A stretch of 64,000 nt of DNA from Microvirga terrestris (GCF_015694425.1 NZ_JADQDN010000001.1:496001-560000); one strand, 5' to 3'. Numbered from the stretch's first letter, positions 47,621-58,369 are shown. A program made the numbers and translations. The notes: generated by a model not told the origin, from the sequence alone.

Positions 47621-48001
47621 ATGGGTAAGGCCGCGACTCCTCGCGCACTGAGCGACACAGAGGCACAAGCCGTCGCTCGCATGCTGCGCGTCAGCCCCCA
47701 GAAGCTCAACCTTGTTGCGGCCCTTATCCGCGGCAAGAAGGTTTCTGCGGCTCTCGCCGATCTCGAGTTCTCCCGCAAGCGCATCGCTCGCGACGTGAAG
47801 AAGTGCCTCGAGAGCGCCATTGCCAACGCCGAGAACAACCACAATCTCGATGTGGACGATCTCGTCGTCAGCCAGGCCTTCGTCGGCAAGGCGCTTGTCA
47901 TGAAGCGCTTCCACGCCCGGGCCCGTGGCCGGGGCGCTCGTATCGAAAAGCCGTTCTCGAACCTCACGATCGTGGTTCGGGAAGTTGCCGAACAGGCATA
48001 A
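47621..48001 (+). CDS. rplV: 50S ribosomal protein L22
   Basis: The 126-residue exit-tunnel protein. [23 protein letters not shown] (about 16-38) and the tunnel hairpin [25 protein letters not shown] (about 89-113) are conserved; the latter is where macrolide-resistance changes occur in other species, unchanged in pattern here. Confidence 0.97.
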   Translation: MGKAATPRALSDTEAQAVARMLRVSPQKLNLVAALIRGKKVSAALADLEFSRKRIARDVKKCLESAIANAENNHNLDVDDLVVSQAFVGKALVMKRFHARARGRGARIEKPFSNLTIVVREVAEQA

Positions 48002-48012
48002 AGGAGAACCAG

Positions 48013-48717
48013 ATGGGTCAGAAAGTTAACCCGATCGGTCTTCGGCTCGGCATCAACCGGACCTGGGACTCGCGCTGGTTCGCCGGCAAGGGCGAGTACG
48101 CCAAGCTGATGCACGAGGATATGGCGATCCGCGAAGCGCTGATGAAGCAGCTGAAGCAGGCCGCCGTTTCGAAGATCGTCATCGAGCGTCCGCACAAGAA
48201 GTGCCGCGTCACCATTCACTCGGGTCGTCCGGGCGTGGTGATCGGCAAGAAGGGTGCCGACATCGAGAAGCTCCGCAAGCTCGTCGCCAAGATGACCGAC
48301 GCGGATGTGGCGATCAACATCGTCGAAGTCCGCAAGCCGGAAGTCGACGCGACGCTGGTGGCCGATTCCATCGCCCAGCAGCTCGAGCGCCGCGTTGCAT
48401 TCCGCCGTGCCATGAAGCGTGCCGTTCAGTCGGCGATGCGTCTGGGTGCCGAGGGCATCCGTATCAACTGCTCGGGCCGTCTGGGTGGCGCTGAAATCGC
48501 CCGCCTGGAATGGTACCGCGAGGGCCGCGTTCCGCTGCACACCCTGCGTGCGGATGTGGATTACGGAACGTCCACGGCTTTCACGACCTATGGCACCTGC
48601 GGCATCAAGGTCTGGATCTTCAAGGGCGAAATCCTTGAGCACGATCCGATGGCCCAGGACAAGCGGATGAACGACGAAGGAGGCCGCTCCGGTGGCCGCC
48701 GCGAGCAAGCGGCGTAA
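48013..48717 (+). CDS. rpsC: 30S ribosomal protein S3
   Basis: The 234-residue mRNA-entry protein. [24 protein letters not shown] starts it, and the KH domain carries [20 protein letters not shown] (about 66-85); [30 protein letters not shown] (about 151-180) is the C-domain. AAGGAG precedes the ATG; the frame extends far upstream within rplV but without meaning. Confidence 0.97.
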   Translation: MGQKVNPIGLRLGINRTWDSRWFAGKGEYAKLMHEDMAIREALMKQLKQAAVSKIVIERPHKKCRVTIHSGRPGVVIGKKGADIEKLRKLVAKMTDADVAINIVEVRKPEVDATLVADSIAQQLERRVAFRRAMKRAVQSAMRLGAEGIRINCSGRLGGAEIARLEWYREGRVPLHTLRADVDYGTSTAFTTYGTCGIKVWIFKGEILEHDPMAQDKRMNDEGGRSGGRREQAA

Positions 48718-48741
48718 CCGAGAGGTCAGGAGAGGTTTGCC

Positions 48742-49155
48742 ATGTTGCAACCGAAGAAAACCAAGTTCCGTAAGCAGTTCAAGGGCCGCATTTCCGGCAC
48801 CGCGAAGGGCGGCACGGACCTCAACTTCGGCCAGTTCGGCCTGAAGGCGATGGAACCCGAGCGTGTCAACGCTCGCCAGATCGAGGCGGCTCGCCGCGCC
48901 ATCACCCGCGCCATGAAGCGCGCGGGCCGGGTGTGGATCCGTATCTTCCCGGACGTGCCGGTGTCGTCTAAGCCGACCGAAGTGCGTATGGGTAAAGGTA
49001 AGGGTGCTCCCGAGTTCTGGGCGGCCAAGGTGAAGCCTGGCCGTATCATGTTCGAGATCGACGGCGTGTCAGAGGATATCGCTCGCGAGGCCTTGCGCCT
49101 CGGCGCTGCGAAGCTTCCGATCAAGACGCGCTTCATCCAGCGCATTGCCGAGTGA
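48742..49155 (+). CDS. rplP: 50S ribosomal protein L16
   Basis: The 137-residue protein that positions A-site t[41 protein letters not shown] starts it; [28 protein letters not shown] (about 75-102) includes the arginine region that is hydroxylated in some bacteria. Confidence 0.98.
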   Translation: MLQPKKTKFRKQFKGRISGTAKGGTDLNFGQFGLKAMEPERVNARQIEAARRAITRAMKRAGRVWIRIFPDVPVSSKPTEVRMGKGKGAPEFWAAKVKPGRIMFEIDGVSEDIAREALRLGAAKLPIKTRFIQRIAE

Positions 49156-49165
49156 GGAGGGAATC

Positions 49166-49378
49166 ATGAAGACCAAGCAGAGATTCTCTGACCTTAAGGC
49201 AATGTCCGCTGACCAGCTGTCGGATGAGCTGCTGAACCTGAAGAAGGAGCAGTTCAACCTCCGCTTCCAGCGCGCCACGGGCCAGCTCGAGAACACCGGA
49301 CGCGTCCGTGAGGTCCGTCGGGACGTCGCCCGCGTCAAGACACTGCAGCGCCAGAAGGCTGCTGCGGCCAAGGCTTAA
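49166..49378 (+). CDS. rpmC: 50S ribosomal protein L29
   Basis: The 70-residue two-helix protein near the tunnel exit. [43 protein letters not shown] covers almost all of it. GAGGAGGGAATC before the ATG decides the start. Confidence 0.97.
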   Translation: MKTKQRFSDLKAMSADQLSDELLNLKKEQFNLRFQRATGQLENTGRVREVRRDVARVKTLQRQKAAAAKA

Positions 49379-49390
49379 GAGGAAATCAAG

Positions 49391-49630
49391 ATGCCAAAGC
49401 GCGTTTTGCAGGGCGTCGTTGTCAGCGACAAGCAGGACAAGACGGTCGTTGTGAAGGTGGAGCGTCGCTTTACGCACCCGGTCATGAAGAAGACCGTGCG
49501 TAAGACGAAGAACTACCACGCTCATGACGAGAACAACACAGCCAAGGTGGGCGACACGGTCTTCATCGAAGAGACCAAGCCGCTCTCCAAGCTCAAGACC
49601 TGGGTGCTCGTCGACCAAGCGAAGGCCTAA
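49391..49630 (+). CDS. rpsQ: 30S ribosomal protein S17
   Basis: The 79-residue OB-fold protein of the 30S body. [40 protein letters not shown] (about 8-47) and [19 protein letters not shown] are conserved. Last gene of the S10 group; its 3' end and following bases form a small GAAGGC/GCCTTC hairpin, then a 163-base gap before rplN. Confidence 0.97.
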   Translation: MPKRVLQGVVVSDKQDKTVVVKVERRFTHPVMKKTVRKTKNYHAHDENNTAKVGDTVFIEETKPLSKLKTWVLVDQAKA

Positions 49631-49647
49631 AAAGCCTTCCCTAGGGG

Positions 49648-49676
49648 TTGTCATTCGAGGGCGGCTCGTGTATACG
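49648..49676 (+). promoter_or_regulatory. Candidate internal promoter for the spc group
   Basis: TTGTCA, exactly 17 bases, TATACG, in the only sizeable gap (163 bases) of the S10-spc run. It overlaps a GGCGGC/GCCGCC hairpin that could alternatively act as a weak terminator. Confidence 0.45.
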
Positions 49677-49793
49677 GCCGCCTTTCTCGACATATGAAGG
49701 GCAGGGGACAAGAGATCCCCGTCAGGCGTAGTCCGGGGGGCAATCCTGCCTTGGCCCGGAAACCTGTCTGAAACAAAGGAAAGGATCAAAGCC

Positions 49794-50162
49794 ATGATCC
49801 AGATGCAGACGAATCTTGACGTCGCCGACAATTCCGGCGCCCGTCGCGTGATGTGCATCAAGGTTCTCGGCGGTTCGAAGCGTAAGTACGCTTCCGTGGG
49901 CGATATCATCGTCGTATCCGTGAAAGAAGCTATCCCGCGCGGCCGCGTGAAGAAGGGCGACGTCATGAAGGCGGTCGTCGTGCGCACCGCCAAGGACATC
50001 CGTCGCGCTGACGGTTCGGTCATCCGTTTCGACCGCAATGCCGCCGTTCTTATCAACAATCAGAAAGAGCCGGTCGGCACCCGTATCTTCGGCCCCGTTC
50101 CCCGCGAACTGCGTGCCAAGAACCACATGAAAATCATTTCGCTTGCGCCGGAGGTGCTCTAA
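49794..50162 (+). CDS. rplN: 50S ribosomal protein L14
   Basis: The 122-residue subunit-interface protein. [33 protein letters not shown] starts it; [37 protein letters not shown] (about 69-105) is the L19-facing region. AAAGGAAAGG stands upstream. Its stop overlaps the rplX start by one base (TAATG). Confidence 0.98.
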   Translation: MIQMQTNLDVADNSGARRVMCIKVLGGSKRKYASVGDIIVVSVKEAIPRGRVKKGDVMKAVVVRTAKDIRRADGSVIRFDRNAAVLINNQKEPVGTRIFGPVPRELRAKNHMKIISLAPEVL

Positions 50163-50479
50163 TGGCCGCGAAGATCAAGAAGGGCGACAAGGTCGTTGTC
50201 CTGACCGGTCGCGACAAGGGCAAGACCGGTGAAGTTGTCCAGGTGCTCCCGAAGGAAGAACGCGCGGTCGTCCGCGGCGTGAACGTCGTGAAGCGCCACC
50301 AGCGCCAGACGGCAAGCCAGGAAGCGGGCATCATCTCGAAAGAGGCTGCCATCCACCTGTCGAACCTGGCCTACGCAGACCCGAAGGACGGCAAGCCGAC
50401 CCGGGTTGGTTTCAAAATTCTCGAAGACGGCCGCAAGGTCCGTTTCGCCAAGCGTTCGGGGGACCTGATCGATGGCTAA
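50162..50479 (+). CDS. rplX: 50S ribosomal protein L24
   Basis: The 105-residue KOW protein that initiates 50S assembly. [45 protein letters not shown] (about 4-48) is the KOW core. It overlaps rplN by one base and rplE by eight. Confidence 0.97.
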   Translation: MAAKIKKGDKVVVLTGRDKGKTGEVVQVLPKEERAVVRGVNVVKRHQRQTASQEAGIISKEAAIHLSNLAYADPKDGKPTRVGFKILEDGRKVRFAKRSGDLIDG

Positions 50480-51038
50480 GGCTCAGGTGGACGGCTACAC
50501 GCCGCGGCTCAAGAAGCACTACGAGGAAGTGGTGCGTCCGAAGCTGATTGAAGAATTCGGCTACAAGAACCCCATGGAAGTGCCGACGATCGAGAAGATC
50601 GTCCTCAACATGGGCGTTGGCGAGTCGACCGCGGACTCGAAGAAGGCTTCGGTTGCCGCTGCCGATCTCGCGCTCATCGCCGGCCAGAAGCCGGTGATCA
50701 CGAAGGCCCGTAAGGCTATCTCGCAGTTCAAGGTTCGCGAGGGTATGCCGATCGGTGCCAAGGTTACGCTGCGGAAGGCTCGCATGTACGAGTTCCTTGA
50801 CCGCTTCGTGACCATCGCGCTCCCGCGCGTCCGCGACTTCCGGGGCCTGAACCCGAAATCGTTCGACGGCCGCGGCAACTACGCAATGGGTATCAAGGAG
50901 CACTTGGTGTTCCCTGAGATCAATTACGACAGGGTCGAGCAGGTTTGGGGCATGGACGTCATCATCACCACTACGGCGAAGACTGACGACGAAGCCCGCG
51001 CACTGCTACGTCACTTCAACTTCCCGTTCCGGCAGTGA
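50472..51038 (+). CDS. rplE: 50S ribosomal protein L5
   Basis: The 188-residue 5S rRNA-binding protein of the central protuberance. [55 protein letters not shown] (about 73-104) and [29 protein letters not shown] (about 126-154) are typical. Begins inside the last codons of rplX, so translation is coupled. Confidence 0.98.
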   Translation: MAKAQVDGYTPRLKKHYEEVVRPKLIEEFGYKNPMEVPTIEKIVLNMGVGESTADSKKASVAAADLALIAGQKPVITKARKAISQFKVREGMPIGAKVTLRKARMYEFLDRFVTIALPRVRDFRGLNPKSFDGRGNYAMGIKEHLVFPEINYDRVEQVWGMDVIITTTAKTDDEARALLRHFNFPFRQ

Positions 51039-51077
51039 GGATAACTGTCCTCAAACGCGGACACTGGAGATAAAAGC

Positions 51078-51383
51078 ATGGCTAAGAAAAGCGCTATTGA
51101 GAAGAACAAGCACCGTCGCGAGCTGGTGAAGAAGTTCGCCGGTCGCCGCGAGCGCCTCCTGGCGGTCGCCAACGACGAGTCGAAGAGCATGGAGGAGCGC
51201 TTCGAGGCGCGCCTCAAGCTGGCCGAGCTGCCGCGCAACGCGAGCCCGACCCGCATCCGCAACCGTTGCGAGATCACGGGTCGTCCCCGCGCTTACTACC
51301 GTAAGCTCGGCATGTCCCGTATCGCCCTGCGCGAGCTCGGCAACAAGGGCCTGATTCCGGGCCTCGTGAAGTCCAGCTGGTAA
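51078..51383 (+). CDS. rpsN: 30S ribosomal protein S14 (zinc-free form)
   Basis: The 101-residue 30S head protein. It is the long type without CxxC zinc ribbon; [46 protein letters not shown] ends it. A single copy in the spc group, as usual in alphaproteobacteria. Confidence 0.97.
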   Translation: MAKKSAIEKNKHRRELVKKFAGRRERLLAVANDESKSMEERFEARLKLAELPRNASPTRIRNRCEITGRPRAYYRKLGMSRIALRELGNKGLIPGLVKSSW

Positions 51384-51396
51384 GGGAGGGCATCAT

Positions 51397-51792
51397 ATGA
51401 TCAACGATCCGTTGGGCGATATGCTCACCCGTATCCGCAACGCGCAGATGCGCCGTCGCGGTACTGTTTCCACCCCTGGCTCGAAGCTGCGTGCTCGCGT
51501 TCTCGAAGTTCTCAAGTCCGAGGGCTACATCCGCGACTACTCGCAGACGGAGTTCGGCAACGGCCGGACCGAGTTCTCGATCGAGCTCAAGTACTATGAC
51601 GGGCAGCCGGTGATCCGCTCCATCGAGCGCGTCTCCAAGCCGGGCCGCCGCGTGTATGCTTCCGTCGACACCATGCCGCGCGTGGCCGACGGTCTGGGCA
51701 TCACCATTCTCTCGACGCCCCAGGGCGTGATGGCCGATCACGAGGCCCGTGAGAAGAACGTGGGCGGCGAAGTGCTCTGCAAGGTCTTCTAA
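51397..51792 (+). CDS. rpsH: 30S ribosomal protein S8
   Basis: The 131-residue central-domain assembly protein and, in E. coli, translational repressor of spc m[22 protein letters not shown] starts it; ISKPGRR-type segment [35 protein letters not shown] (about 76-110) is conserved. GGGAGGG precedes the ATG. Confidence 0.98.
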   Translation: MINDPLGDMLTRIRNAQMRRRGTVSTPGSKLRARVLEVLKSEGYIRDYSQTEFGNGRTEFSIELKYYDGQPVIRSIERVSKPGRRVYASVDTMPRVADGLGITILSTPQGVMADHEAREKNVGGEVLCKVF

Positions 51793-51828
51793 GGCCAGGC
51801 ACTCGCACAGAACCACGAGGATTCGAAA

Positions 51829-52362
51829 ATGTCACGAGTAGGCAAGAAGCCCGTTCCGGTTCCGTCAGGTGTGACGGCGACCGTCGACGGTCAGATGGTG
51901 AAGGTTAAGGGCTCGAAGGGCGAACTCTCGTTCCTCGTTCCCGAAGAAGTGCTGGTTGCTCTTGAAGACGGCGCCGTGGCGGTGAACCCGCGCGACGAGT
52001 CCAAGACCGCCCGTGCGAAGTGGGGCATGTCCCGCGCCCAGGTGGCAAACCTGGTCGAAGGCGTGTCCAAGGGCTTCGAGAAGCGTCTTGAGATCAACGG
52101 CGTTGGCTACAAGGCCGCCGTTGCCGGCAAGGTGCTGAAGCTGTCGCTGGGCTACAGCCACGACATCGACTACGCGATTCCGGCGGGCGTGACGATCACG
52201 ACGCCGAAGCCGACGGAAGTCATTGTCGCTGGCATCGACAAGCAGGTCGTTGGTCAGACTGCCGCCGAGATCCGCGAATATCGCGGTCCGGAGCCCTATA
52301 AGGGCAAGGGCGTCAAGTATGCCAACGAGTTCATCTTCCGCAAGGAAGGCAAGAAGAAGTAA
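51829..52362 (+). CDS. rplF: 50S ribosomal protein L6
   Basis: The 177-residue protein near the factor-binding centre. [33 protein letters not shown] starts it; [35 protein letters not shown] (about 78-112) and [27 protein letters not shown] (end) are standard. Confidence 0.98.
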   Translation: MSRVGKKPVPVPSGVTATVDGQMVKVKGSKGELSFLVPEEVLVALEDGAVAVNPRDESKTARAKWGMSRAQVANLVEGVSKGFEKRLEINGVGYKAAVAGKVLKLSLGYSHDIDYAIPAGVTITTPKPTEVIVAGIDKQVVGQTAAEIREYRGPEPYKGKGVKYANEFIFRKEGKKK

Positions 52363-52374
52363 GGACGACGTATC

Positions 52375-52737
52375 ATGGCTGAGAAGAAAGGCGCTGAAGA
52401 TCGCCGCAAGGCTCGTGTGCGCCGTGCGATCAAGAAGGCAGCGAATGGTCGTCCGCGTTTGTCGGTCTTCCGTTCGTCCAAGCAGATCTACGCCCAGGTT
52501 ATCGATGACGTGCGAGGCCATACGGTCGCGGCGGCTTCGACCCTCGAGGCTGACCTGAAAGGCAAGCTCAGGACCGGCGCCACCGTCGATGCGGCAAAGG
52601 AAGTGGGGAAGCTCGTAGCTGAGCGCGCGGTTGCTGCCGGCGTGAAGCAGGTCATCTTCGACCGTTCGGGCTACCTCTATCATGGCCGCGTCAAGGCTCT
52701 GGCCGACGCTGCCCGTGAAGGCGGTCTGGATTTCTAA
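52375..52737 (+). CDS. rplR: 50S ribosomal protein L18
   Basis: The 120-residue 5S rRNA-binding partner of L5. [36 protein letters not shown] (about 9-44) and [26 protein letters not shown] (end) identify it. Confidence 0.98.
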   Translation: MAEKKGAEDRRKARVRRAIKKAANGRPRLSVFRSSKQIYAQVIDDVRGHTVAAASTLEADLKGKLRTGATVDAAKEVGKLVAERAVAAGVKQVIFDRSGYLYHGRVKALADAAREGGLDF

Positions 52738-52801
52738 CGGCGGGTATAATCCAAGCAACCCTTAGCGAGCGGGCCCGCCGCCCGCGCAAGTGAGAGGTCT
52801 C

Positions 52802-53371
52802 ATGGCTAGAGAACCAAGAGAACGTGCTGATCGCGAAGAGCGCGACAGCGAATTCGTGGACCGCCTGGTCCACATCAACCGCGTCGCCAAAGTCGTGAAG
52901 GGCGGCCGTCGTTTCGGCTTTGCTGCTCTCGTCGTCGTCGGCGACCAGAAGGGCCGCGTCGGCTTCGGTCACGGCAAGGCCCGTGAAGTGCCGGAAGCCA
53001 TCCGTAAGGCTACGGACGCTGCCAAGCGCTCCATGATCCGCGTTGCTCTGCGCGAAGGCCGCACCCTGCATCACGACGTGAACGGTCGCCACGGCGCCGG
53101 CAAGGTCGTGCTCCGTGCTGCTCCTCAGGGTACCGGCATCATCGCCGGCGGCCCGATGCGCGCCGTCTTCGAGGTGGTTGGCATGCAAGACGTGGTCGCC
53201 AAGTCGCTCGGCTCGTCGAATCCGTACAACCTCGTCCGCGCGACCTTCGATGCGCTCAAGAACGAGGATAGCCCGCGTTCGGTCGCCGCTCGCCGTGGCC
53301 TGAAGGTCTCGACGCTGCAGGCTCGCCGCCGTGACGCTGACACCAGCGAAGCTGCTGGCGCTGAAGCGTAA
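52802..53371 (+). CDS. rpsE: 30S ribosomal protein S5
   Basis: The 189-residue accuracy protein. [51 protein letters not shown] covers the RNA-binding domain (about 17-67; the VKGGRR loop is the spectinomycin site) and [39 protein letters not shown] the second domain. GAGAGGTC precedes the chosen ATG; a GTG four codons earlier overlaps the ribosome site. Confidence 0.97.
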   Translation: MAREPRERADREERDSEFVDRLVHINRVAKVVKGGRRFGFAALVVVGDQKGRVGFGHGKAREVPEAIRKATDAAKRSMIRVALREGRTLHHDVNGRHGAGKVVLRAAPQGTGIIAGGPMRAVFEVVGMQDVVAKSLGSSNPYNLVRATFDALKNEDSPRSVAARRGLKVSTLQARRRDADTSEAAGAEA

Positions 53372-53385
53372 GGGAGGCTGTAACC

Positions 53386-53592
53386 ATGGCAAAGAAGCCT
53401 GCTACGGCAGCATCCACCGTCACCGTTGAGCAGATCGGTTCGCCGATCCGCCGCGAGGCCAAGCAGCGTCAGACGCTGATCGGTCTCAAGCTCAACAAGC
53501 TTCACCGTACTTCGACCTTGGAAGACACGCCTGCGGTTCGCGGCATGATCGAAAAGGTCAAGCACCTCGTGCGCGTTGTCGACGGGCAGTGA
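53386..53592 (+). CDS. rpmD: 50S ribosomal protein L30
   Basis: The 68-residue small-subdomain protein. [55 protein letters not shown] covers most of it. GGAGGC lies before the ATG. Confidence 0.97.
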   Translation: MAKKPATAASTVTVEQIGSPIRREAKQRQTLIGLKLNKLHRTSTLEDTPAVRGMIEKVKHLVRVVDGQ

Positions 53593-53602
53593 GGAGAGCG
53601 TC

Positions 53603-54076
53603 ATGAAACTCAACGAAATTCGTGACAACGAAGGTTCTACCAAGAACCGCATGCGTGTCGGCCGTGGTATCGGCTCCGGCAAGGGCAAGACCGGCGGTCG
53701 TGGCGTCAAGGGACAGACGTCCCGTTCCGGCGTAGCGATCAAGGGCTTCGAAGGCGGTCAGATGCCTCTGCATCGTCGTCTACCGAAGCGCGGCTTCAAC
53801 AAGCCGAACGCCATTGATCTCAACGAGGTCAACGTCGGCCGCATCCAGCAGGCCGTCGAAGCCGGCAAGCTCGACAAGGGCACTGCCGTCACCGTCGAGT
53901 CGCTGGTCGCTGCCGGGGTGGTCTCCAAGCCGCGCGACGGCGTGAAGATCCTCGGCGTCGGCGAACTCAAGACGAAGCTTTCCTTCCAGGTCCATGGCGC
54001 GTCCAAGTCGGCCGTCGAAGCGATCGAGAAGGCCGGTGGCTCTGTCACCCTGCTGGGTGGCGTTGCGCAGGCGTGA
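53603..54076 (+). CDS. rplO: 50S ribosomal protein L15
   Basis: The 157-residue late-assembly protein. [43 protein letters not shown] (about 1-43) is the glycine-rich extension, then [26 protein letters not shown] before the ATG decides the start. Confidence 0.98.
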   Translation: MKLNEIRDNEGSTKNRMRVGRGIGSGKGKTGGRGVKGQTSRSGVAIKGFEGGQMPLHRRLPKRGFNKPNAIDLNEVNVGRIQQAVEAGKLDKGTAVTVESLVAAGVVSKPRDGVKILGVGELKTKLSFQVHGASKSAVEAIEKAGGSVTLLGGVAQA

Positions 54077-54102
54077 GCCAGCGCCCACATTGACTAAGAT
54101 CC

Positions 54103-54140
54103 AAGCGGCGGCCCGCGTTATGATCGCGTGGCCGCCGTTT
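54103..54140 (+). other. Long hairpin between rplO and secY
   Basis: AAGCGGCGGCC and GGCCGCCGTTT pair over about 11 bp (one G-T) around a 16-base loop, followed by GCGTG. It looks like a terminator or attenuator reducing read-through from L15 into secY, but the T-run is weak. Confidence 0.45.
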
Positions 54141-54182
54141 GCGTGATAACCGTCACGGTTCAAGTATTTCGGGGACACCACT

Positions 54183-55520
54183 ATGGCCTCAGCAGCCGAG
54201 CAACTTGCGGCAAACATCAATTTCGGCGCCATTGCCAAGGCCGATGAGCTGAAAAAGCGCATCTGGTTCACCTTGGGCGCCCTCATCGTCTATCGTCTCG
54301 GCACTTACATCCCGCTGCCCGGCATCAACCCGGAGGCCCTGGCGCAGAGCTTCCAGAACGCCAGCGGAGGCGTGCTCGGCCTTTTCAACATGTTCTCAGG
54401 CGGCGCCGTGGAGCGCATGGCGATCTTTGCCCTGAACATCATGCCGTATATCTCGGCCTCGATCATTGTTCAGCTGCTTACTTCCGTTCTGCCCTCCCTC
54501 GAGGCGCTGAAGAAAGAAGGCGAGGCCGGCCGCAAGATCCTGAACCAGTACACCCGCTATCTCACAGTGATGCTGGCGCTGTTCCAGTCTTGGGGCATTG
54601 CGGTGGGCCTTCAGGGCTCCGGCAACATCGTGGATGCGCCCGGTCCGTTCTTCCTGATCTCGACCGTGATCACCCTCACCGGTGGCACCATGTTCCTCAT
54701 GTGGCTCGGTGAGCAGATCACCTCCCGCGGCATCGGCAACGGCACGTCGCTCATCATCTTTGCCGGGATCGTGGCGAACCTGCCGACTGCCATTGCCGGC
54801 ACCCTCGAGCTTGGCCGCCAGGGCGCGATCTCGACAGGCCTGATCATCGGCGTGATCGTGATGGCAGTCGCCATCATCTACTTCGTGGTGTTCATGGAGC
54901 GCGCCCAGCGGCGTCTTCTCATCAACTACCCGAAGCGCCAGGTCGGCAACCGCATGTATGAGGGCCAGACCTCCTTCCTGCCGCTCAAGCTGAACACCTC
55001 GGGCGTGATCCCGCCGATATTCGCCTCCTCGCTGCTTCTGCTTCCGGCGACTATTGCCAGCTTCCAGACCAATGCGGACGGCACGGGCTTCATTTCCACG
55101 CTGACTGCCTATCTCGGCCACGGCCGCCCAGCTTACATGTTCCTGTATGCGGCCCTGATCGTGTTCTTCGCTTTCTTCTATACGGCCATCGTGTTCAATC
55201 CGACGGAGACGGCCGACAACCTGAAGAAGCAGGGCGGCTTCATCCCGGGCATCCGCCCCGGCGAGCGGACGGCGGATTTCATCGATCAGGTTCTGACCCG
55301 CATCACGGTGCTTGGTGCGATTTACCTGGTGATCATCTGCCTGATTCCCGAACTCCTGGTGTCTTATGCGGCGTTGCCATTCTACTTTGGCGGGACTTCG
55401 CTTCTGATCGTCGTGTCTGTTACCATGGACACGGTTGCTCAGGTGCACGGTCACCTGCTTGCTCATCAGTATGAGGGCCTCGTCAAGAAGGCGAAGCTCA
55501 AGGGTGCGCGCAGACGCTAA
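54183..55520 (+). CDS. secY: Preprotein translocase subunit SecY
   Basis: The 445-residue, ten-helix pore of the Sec translocon. RLGTYIPLPGINPEAL at TM1, the plug region, ASIIVQLLTSVLPSLEALKKEGEAGRKILNQYTRYLTV (about 90-127) and LEQI-type TM5-6 loops with RAQRRLLINYPKRQVGNRMYEGQTSFLPLKLNTSGVIPPIFASSLL (about 240-285) are typical. GGGGAC lies upstream. adk follows after 54 bases. Confidence 0.98.
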   Translation: MASAAEQLAANINFGAIAKADELKKRIWFTLGALIVYRLGTYIPLPGINPEALAQSFQNASGGVLGLFNMFSGGAVERMAIFALNIMPYISASIIVQLLTSVLPSLEALKKEGEAGRKILNQYTRYLTVMLALFQSWGIAVGLQGSGNIVDAPGPFFLISTVITLTGGTMFLMWLGEQITSRGIGNGTSLIIFAGIVANLPTAIAGTLELGRQGAISTGLIIGVIVMAVAIIYFVVFMERAQRRLLINYPKRQVGNRMYEGQTSFLPLKLNTSGVIPPIFASSLLLLPATIASFQTNADGTGFISTLTAYLGHGRPAYMFLYAALIVFFAFFYTAIVFNPTETADNLKKQGGFIPGIRPGERTADFIDQVLTRITVLGAIYLVIICLIPELLVSYAALPFYFGGTSLLIVVSVTMDTVAQVHGHLLAHQYEGLVKKAKLKGARRR

Positions 55521-55574
55521 CAACAGATGCCTCGCCTGAAGGCGAGCAATCTCGACGAAGTCAGGGGGACGTCG

Positions 55575-56156
55575 ATGAGGATCATCCTGCTGGGGCCGCC
55601 GGGGGCCGGTAAAGGCACTCAGGCCGTGCGTCTGGTTGAGCGGCTGGGGATTCCTCAGCTGTCAACCGGCGACATGCTCCGCGCAGCCGTGGCCGCCGGC
55701 ACGCCGGTCGGCCTCAAGGCCAAGGCTGTCATGGACCGGGGTGACTTGGTGTCGGACGACATTGTTGTCGGCATCATTGCGGACCGGATCGAGGAGCAGG
55801 ACGCCAAGGGCGGTTTCATCCTCGACGGCTTTCCCAGGACTGTCGCGCAGGCCGACGCTTTCGACCGGATGTTGGCGGACAAGGGCCTGAAGCTCGATGC
55901 CGTCATCGAGTTCAAGGTCAACCAGGCCGAGCTGGTCGAGCGTATCGTCAGGCGGGCCAAGGAGACGGAAGCTCGAGGAGAGCCCGTCCGCAAGGATGAC
56001 AATCCGGAGGTCTTCAAGACCCGGCTCGACGCCTACAAAAATCAGACGGCCCCTCTCTCGGCTTACTACGAGCGCACGGGCATGCTGAAGACCGTCGATG
56101 GCATGAAACCCATCGATGACGTAACCCAGGCAATCAAGGAAATCCTCGGTCGCTGA
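55575..56156 (+). CDS. adk: Adenylate kinase
   Basis: A 193-residue enzyme catalysing ATP + AMP = 2 ADP. The P-loop [11 protein letters not shown] (7-17), [18 protein letters not shown] (AMP site, about 29-46), [17 protein letters not shown] (about 80-96) and [19 protein letters not shown] are present. It is the short type without zinc-finger lid (the lid is a few residues only), as usual in alphaproteobacteria. AGGGGGAC before this ATG decides it over an upstream in-frame ATG. Confidence 0.97.
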   Translation: MRIILLGPPGAGKGTQAVRLVERLGIPQLSTGDMLRAAVAAGTPVGLKAKAVMDRGDLVSDDIVVGIIADRIEEQDAKGGFILDGFPRTVAQADAFDRMLADKGLKLDAVIEFKVNQAELVERIVRRAKETEARGEPVRKDDNPEVFKTRLDAYKNQTAPLSAYYERTGMLKTVDGMKPIDDVTQAIKEILGR

Positions 56157-56167
56157 CGGGCGGGGGC

Positions 56168-56196
56168 TTGACGAACGGGTTAATTTCCGTTAGGGG
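56168..56196 (+). promoter_or_regulatory. Candidate promoter of the alpha operon
   Basis: TTGACG, 17 bases, TAGGGG, directly after the adk stop and upstream of rpsM-rpsK-rpoA-rplQ. The -35 is good, the -10 poor. Confidence 0.35.
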
Positions 56197-56221
56197 CAAG
56201 CTCTTGCACAAGAACCTGCAT

Positions 56222-56262
56222 ATCCAGAGGGCTTCATAAGAGGCCGCTCTGGATTGTTGTGT
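56222..56262 (+). terminator. Hairpin with T-rich tail between adk and rpsM
   Basis: ATCCAGAG and CTCTGGAT form an 8-bp stem around a 17-base loop, followed by TGTTGTGTTTT. It may terminate spc transcripts after adk or act as an alpha-operon leader structure. rpsD, whose product controls this operon in E. coli, is absent from the cluster. Confidence 0.45.
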
Positions 56263-56353
56263 TTTCGCATAAGGAACCCGCGCAGGGGCCGGCCTCCACC
56301 GGACGCGCGATAATCATAACCCGAAGCTTTTGCTTCCCACATGGAGACGGACG

Positions 56354-56722
56354 ATGGCCCGTATTGCAGGCGTCAACATCCCGACTGCCAAGCGCGTTGT
56401 GATCGCGCTTCAGTATATTCACGGCATTGGGCCCAAGAAGGCCCAGGAGATCGTCGAGAAGGTCAACATCCCGGCCGAGCGCCGCGTGAACCAGCTGACC
56501 GACGCCGAGGTTCTGGCCATCCGCGAGACCATCGACCGCGATTACATCGTCGAGGGCGACCTGCGCCGCGAAGTGTCCATGAACATCAAGCGCCTGATGG
56601 ACCTCGCCGCTTACCGTGGCCTGCGCCACCGCCGCAGCCTCCCGGTCCGCGGTCAGCGCACCCACACGAATGCCCGCACCCGCAAGGGCAAATCGAAGCC
56701 GATCGCCGGCAAGAAGAAGTAA
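56354..56722 (+). CDS. rpsM: 30S ribosomal protein S13
   Basis: The 122-residue head protein contacting P-site tRNA and L5. [25 protein letters not shown] starts it; [35 protein letters not shown] is the basic tail. GGAGACGG precedes the chosen ATG, and an ATG eight codons upstream adds unrelated residues. Confidence 0.98.
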   Translation: MARIAGVNIPTAKRVVIALQYIHGIGPKKAQEIVEKVNIPAERRVNQLTDAEVLAIRETIDRDYIVEGDLRREVSMNIKRLMDLAAYRGLRHRRSLPVRGQRTHTNARTRKGKSKPIAGKKK

Positions 56723-56800
56723 GGTTTTGCGGCCGCCCCTGGTGGGTGGCCCTTTCTCCCGAGCGCCTGGCATAACGGGCGCGCTTGAAGGATCTTTGGA

Positions 56801-57190
56801 ATGGCTAAAGAAACTACCCGCGTCCGCCGCCGCGAACGCAAGAACATCGTTTCCGGCGTGGCGCATGTGAACGCCTCGTTCAACAACACCATGATCACCA
56901 TCACCGACGCCCAGGGCAACACGATTTCGTGGTCTTCCGCCGGTGCGATGGGTTTCAAGGGTTCGCGTAAGTCGACCCCCTATGCGGCTCAGATCGCTGC
57001 CGAAGATGCGGCCCGCAAGGCTTCCGAGCACGGCATGCGTACCCTCGAGGTCGAGGTGTCCGGTCCCGGCTCCGGCCGTGAGTCCGCCCTGCGCGCCCTT
57101 CAGTCGGCCGGCTTCACCGTCACATCGATCCGTGACGTCACGCCGATCCCGCACAATGGCTGCCGCCCGCGCAAGCGTCGCCGCGTCTAA
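56801..57190 (+). CDS. rpsK: 30S ribosomal protein S11
   Basis: The 129-residue platform protein. [51 protein letters not shown] (about 14-64) and [18 protein letters not shown] (end) identify it. Confidence 0.98.
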   Translation: MAKETTRVRRRERKNIVSGVAHVNASFNNTMITITDAQGNTISWSSAGAMGFKGSRKSTPYAAQIAAEDAARKASEHGMRTLEVEVSGPGSGRESALRALQSAGFTVTSIRDVTPIPHNGCRPRKRRRV

Positions 57191-57285
57191 GGTTATCCGG
57201 CACGTGGGTCCAAGGCCCACGCGCGTTCCGGTTTAAAGGGCTGGCCCTGCGCCTCCCTTCAAGCCGTACCTCATGAGGTGTGGTT

Positions 57286-58302
57286 GTGATCCAAAAGAAC
57301 TGGCAAGAGCTGATTAAGCCGAACAAGCTCGAAGTCTCCCCGGGCGACGATCCGAAGCGCATTGCGACGGTCATTGCGGAGCCGCTCGAGCGTGGCTTCG
57401 GCACGACGCTCGGCAACTCCCTGCGTCGCGTCCTGCTGTCGTCCCTCCAAGGGGCCGCTGTTACGGCGGTCCATATCGACGGCGTGCTGCACGAGTTCTC
57501 CTCTATCCCGGGCGTCCGCGAGGACGTGACGGACATCGTCCTCAACGTGAAGACGATCGCCATCAAGATGCAGAGCGAAGGCGCCAAGCGCATGACGCTC
57601 CGCAAGACCGGCCCTGGCGCCGTGACGGCTGGCGACATCAACACGGTCGGCGACGTTCAGATCCTGAACCCCGAGCTCGTGCTCTGCACCCTCGACGAGG
57701 GCGCCGAGATCCGCATGGAGTTCACGGTCGACACCGGCAAGGGCTATGTTCCCGCCGAGCGCAACCGCACCGAGGACGCGCCGATCGGCCTGATCCCGGT
57801 CGATTCGCTCTACAGCCCGGTGAAGAAGGTCTCCTATCGTATCGAGAACACCCGTGAGGGCCAGATCCTCGACTACGACAAGCTGATCATGACGGTCGAG
57901 ACCAATGGCGCCGTGACCCCTGAGGATGCCGTGGCCTATGCCGCCCGTATCCTGCAGGACCAGCTCCAGGTCTTCGTCAACTTCGAAGAGCCCCGCAAGG
58001 AAGAGGCCGCCGCCGCTGCGCCGCAGCTGCCGTTCAACCCTGCGCTCCTCAAGAAAGTCGACGAGCTCGAGCTGTCGGTCCGTTCGGCAAATTGCCTCAA
58101 GAACGACAACATCGTCTATATCGGCGACCTGATCCAGAAGTCGGAAGCCGAGATGCTTCGTACCCCGAACTTCGGTCGCAAGTCGCTTAACGAGATCAAG
58201 GAAGTTCTCGCCGGCATGGGCCTGCATCTCGGCATGGACGTGCCGGGCTGGCCGCCAGAGAACATCGAAGATCTCGCGAAGCGCTTCGAAGAGCACTACT
58301 AA
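57286..58302 (+). CDS. rpoA: RNA polymerase alpha subunit
   Basis: The 338-residue assembly scaffold of RNA polymerase. [16 protein letters not shown] starts it; [28 protein letters not shown] (about 36-63) is the dimerisation core; the C-terminal domain has [60 protein letters not shown] (about 260-318), which binds UP elements and activators. GAGG seven bases before the GTG favours this start over a GTG two codons earlier. Confidence 0.97.
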   Translation: MIQKNWQELIKPNKLEVSPGDDPKRIATVIAEPLERGFGTTLGNSLRRVLLSSLQGAAVTAVHIDGVLHEFSSIPGVREDVTDIVLNVKTIAIKMQSEGAKRMTLRKTGPGAVTAGDINTVGDVQILNPELVLCTLDEGAEIRMEFTVDTGKGYVPAERNRTEDAPIGLIPVDSLYSPVKKVSYRIENTREGQILDYDKLIMTVETNGAVTPEDAVAYAARILQDQLQVFVNFEEPRKEEAAAAAPQLPFNPALLKKVDELELSVRSANCLKNDNIVYIGDLIQKSEAEMLRTPNFGRKSLNEIKEVLAGMGLHLGMDVPGWPPENIEDLAKRFEEHY

Positions 58303-58308
58303 GAATTC

Positions 58309-58369
58309 CGAAGCCGCTCGTCATTCTTGATGGGCGGCTTCGATCAAGCCCCGCCGGAAACCGGCGGAT
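58309..58369 (+). other. Two hairpins in the rpoA-rplQ gap
   Basis: CGAAGCCGC...GCGGCTTCG (9-bp stem, 16-base loop) and CCGCCGG-AAA-CCGGCGG (7-bp stem). No T-run follows either, so they more likely shape or stabilise the mRNA than end it. Confidence 0.5.
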
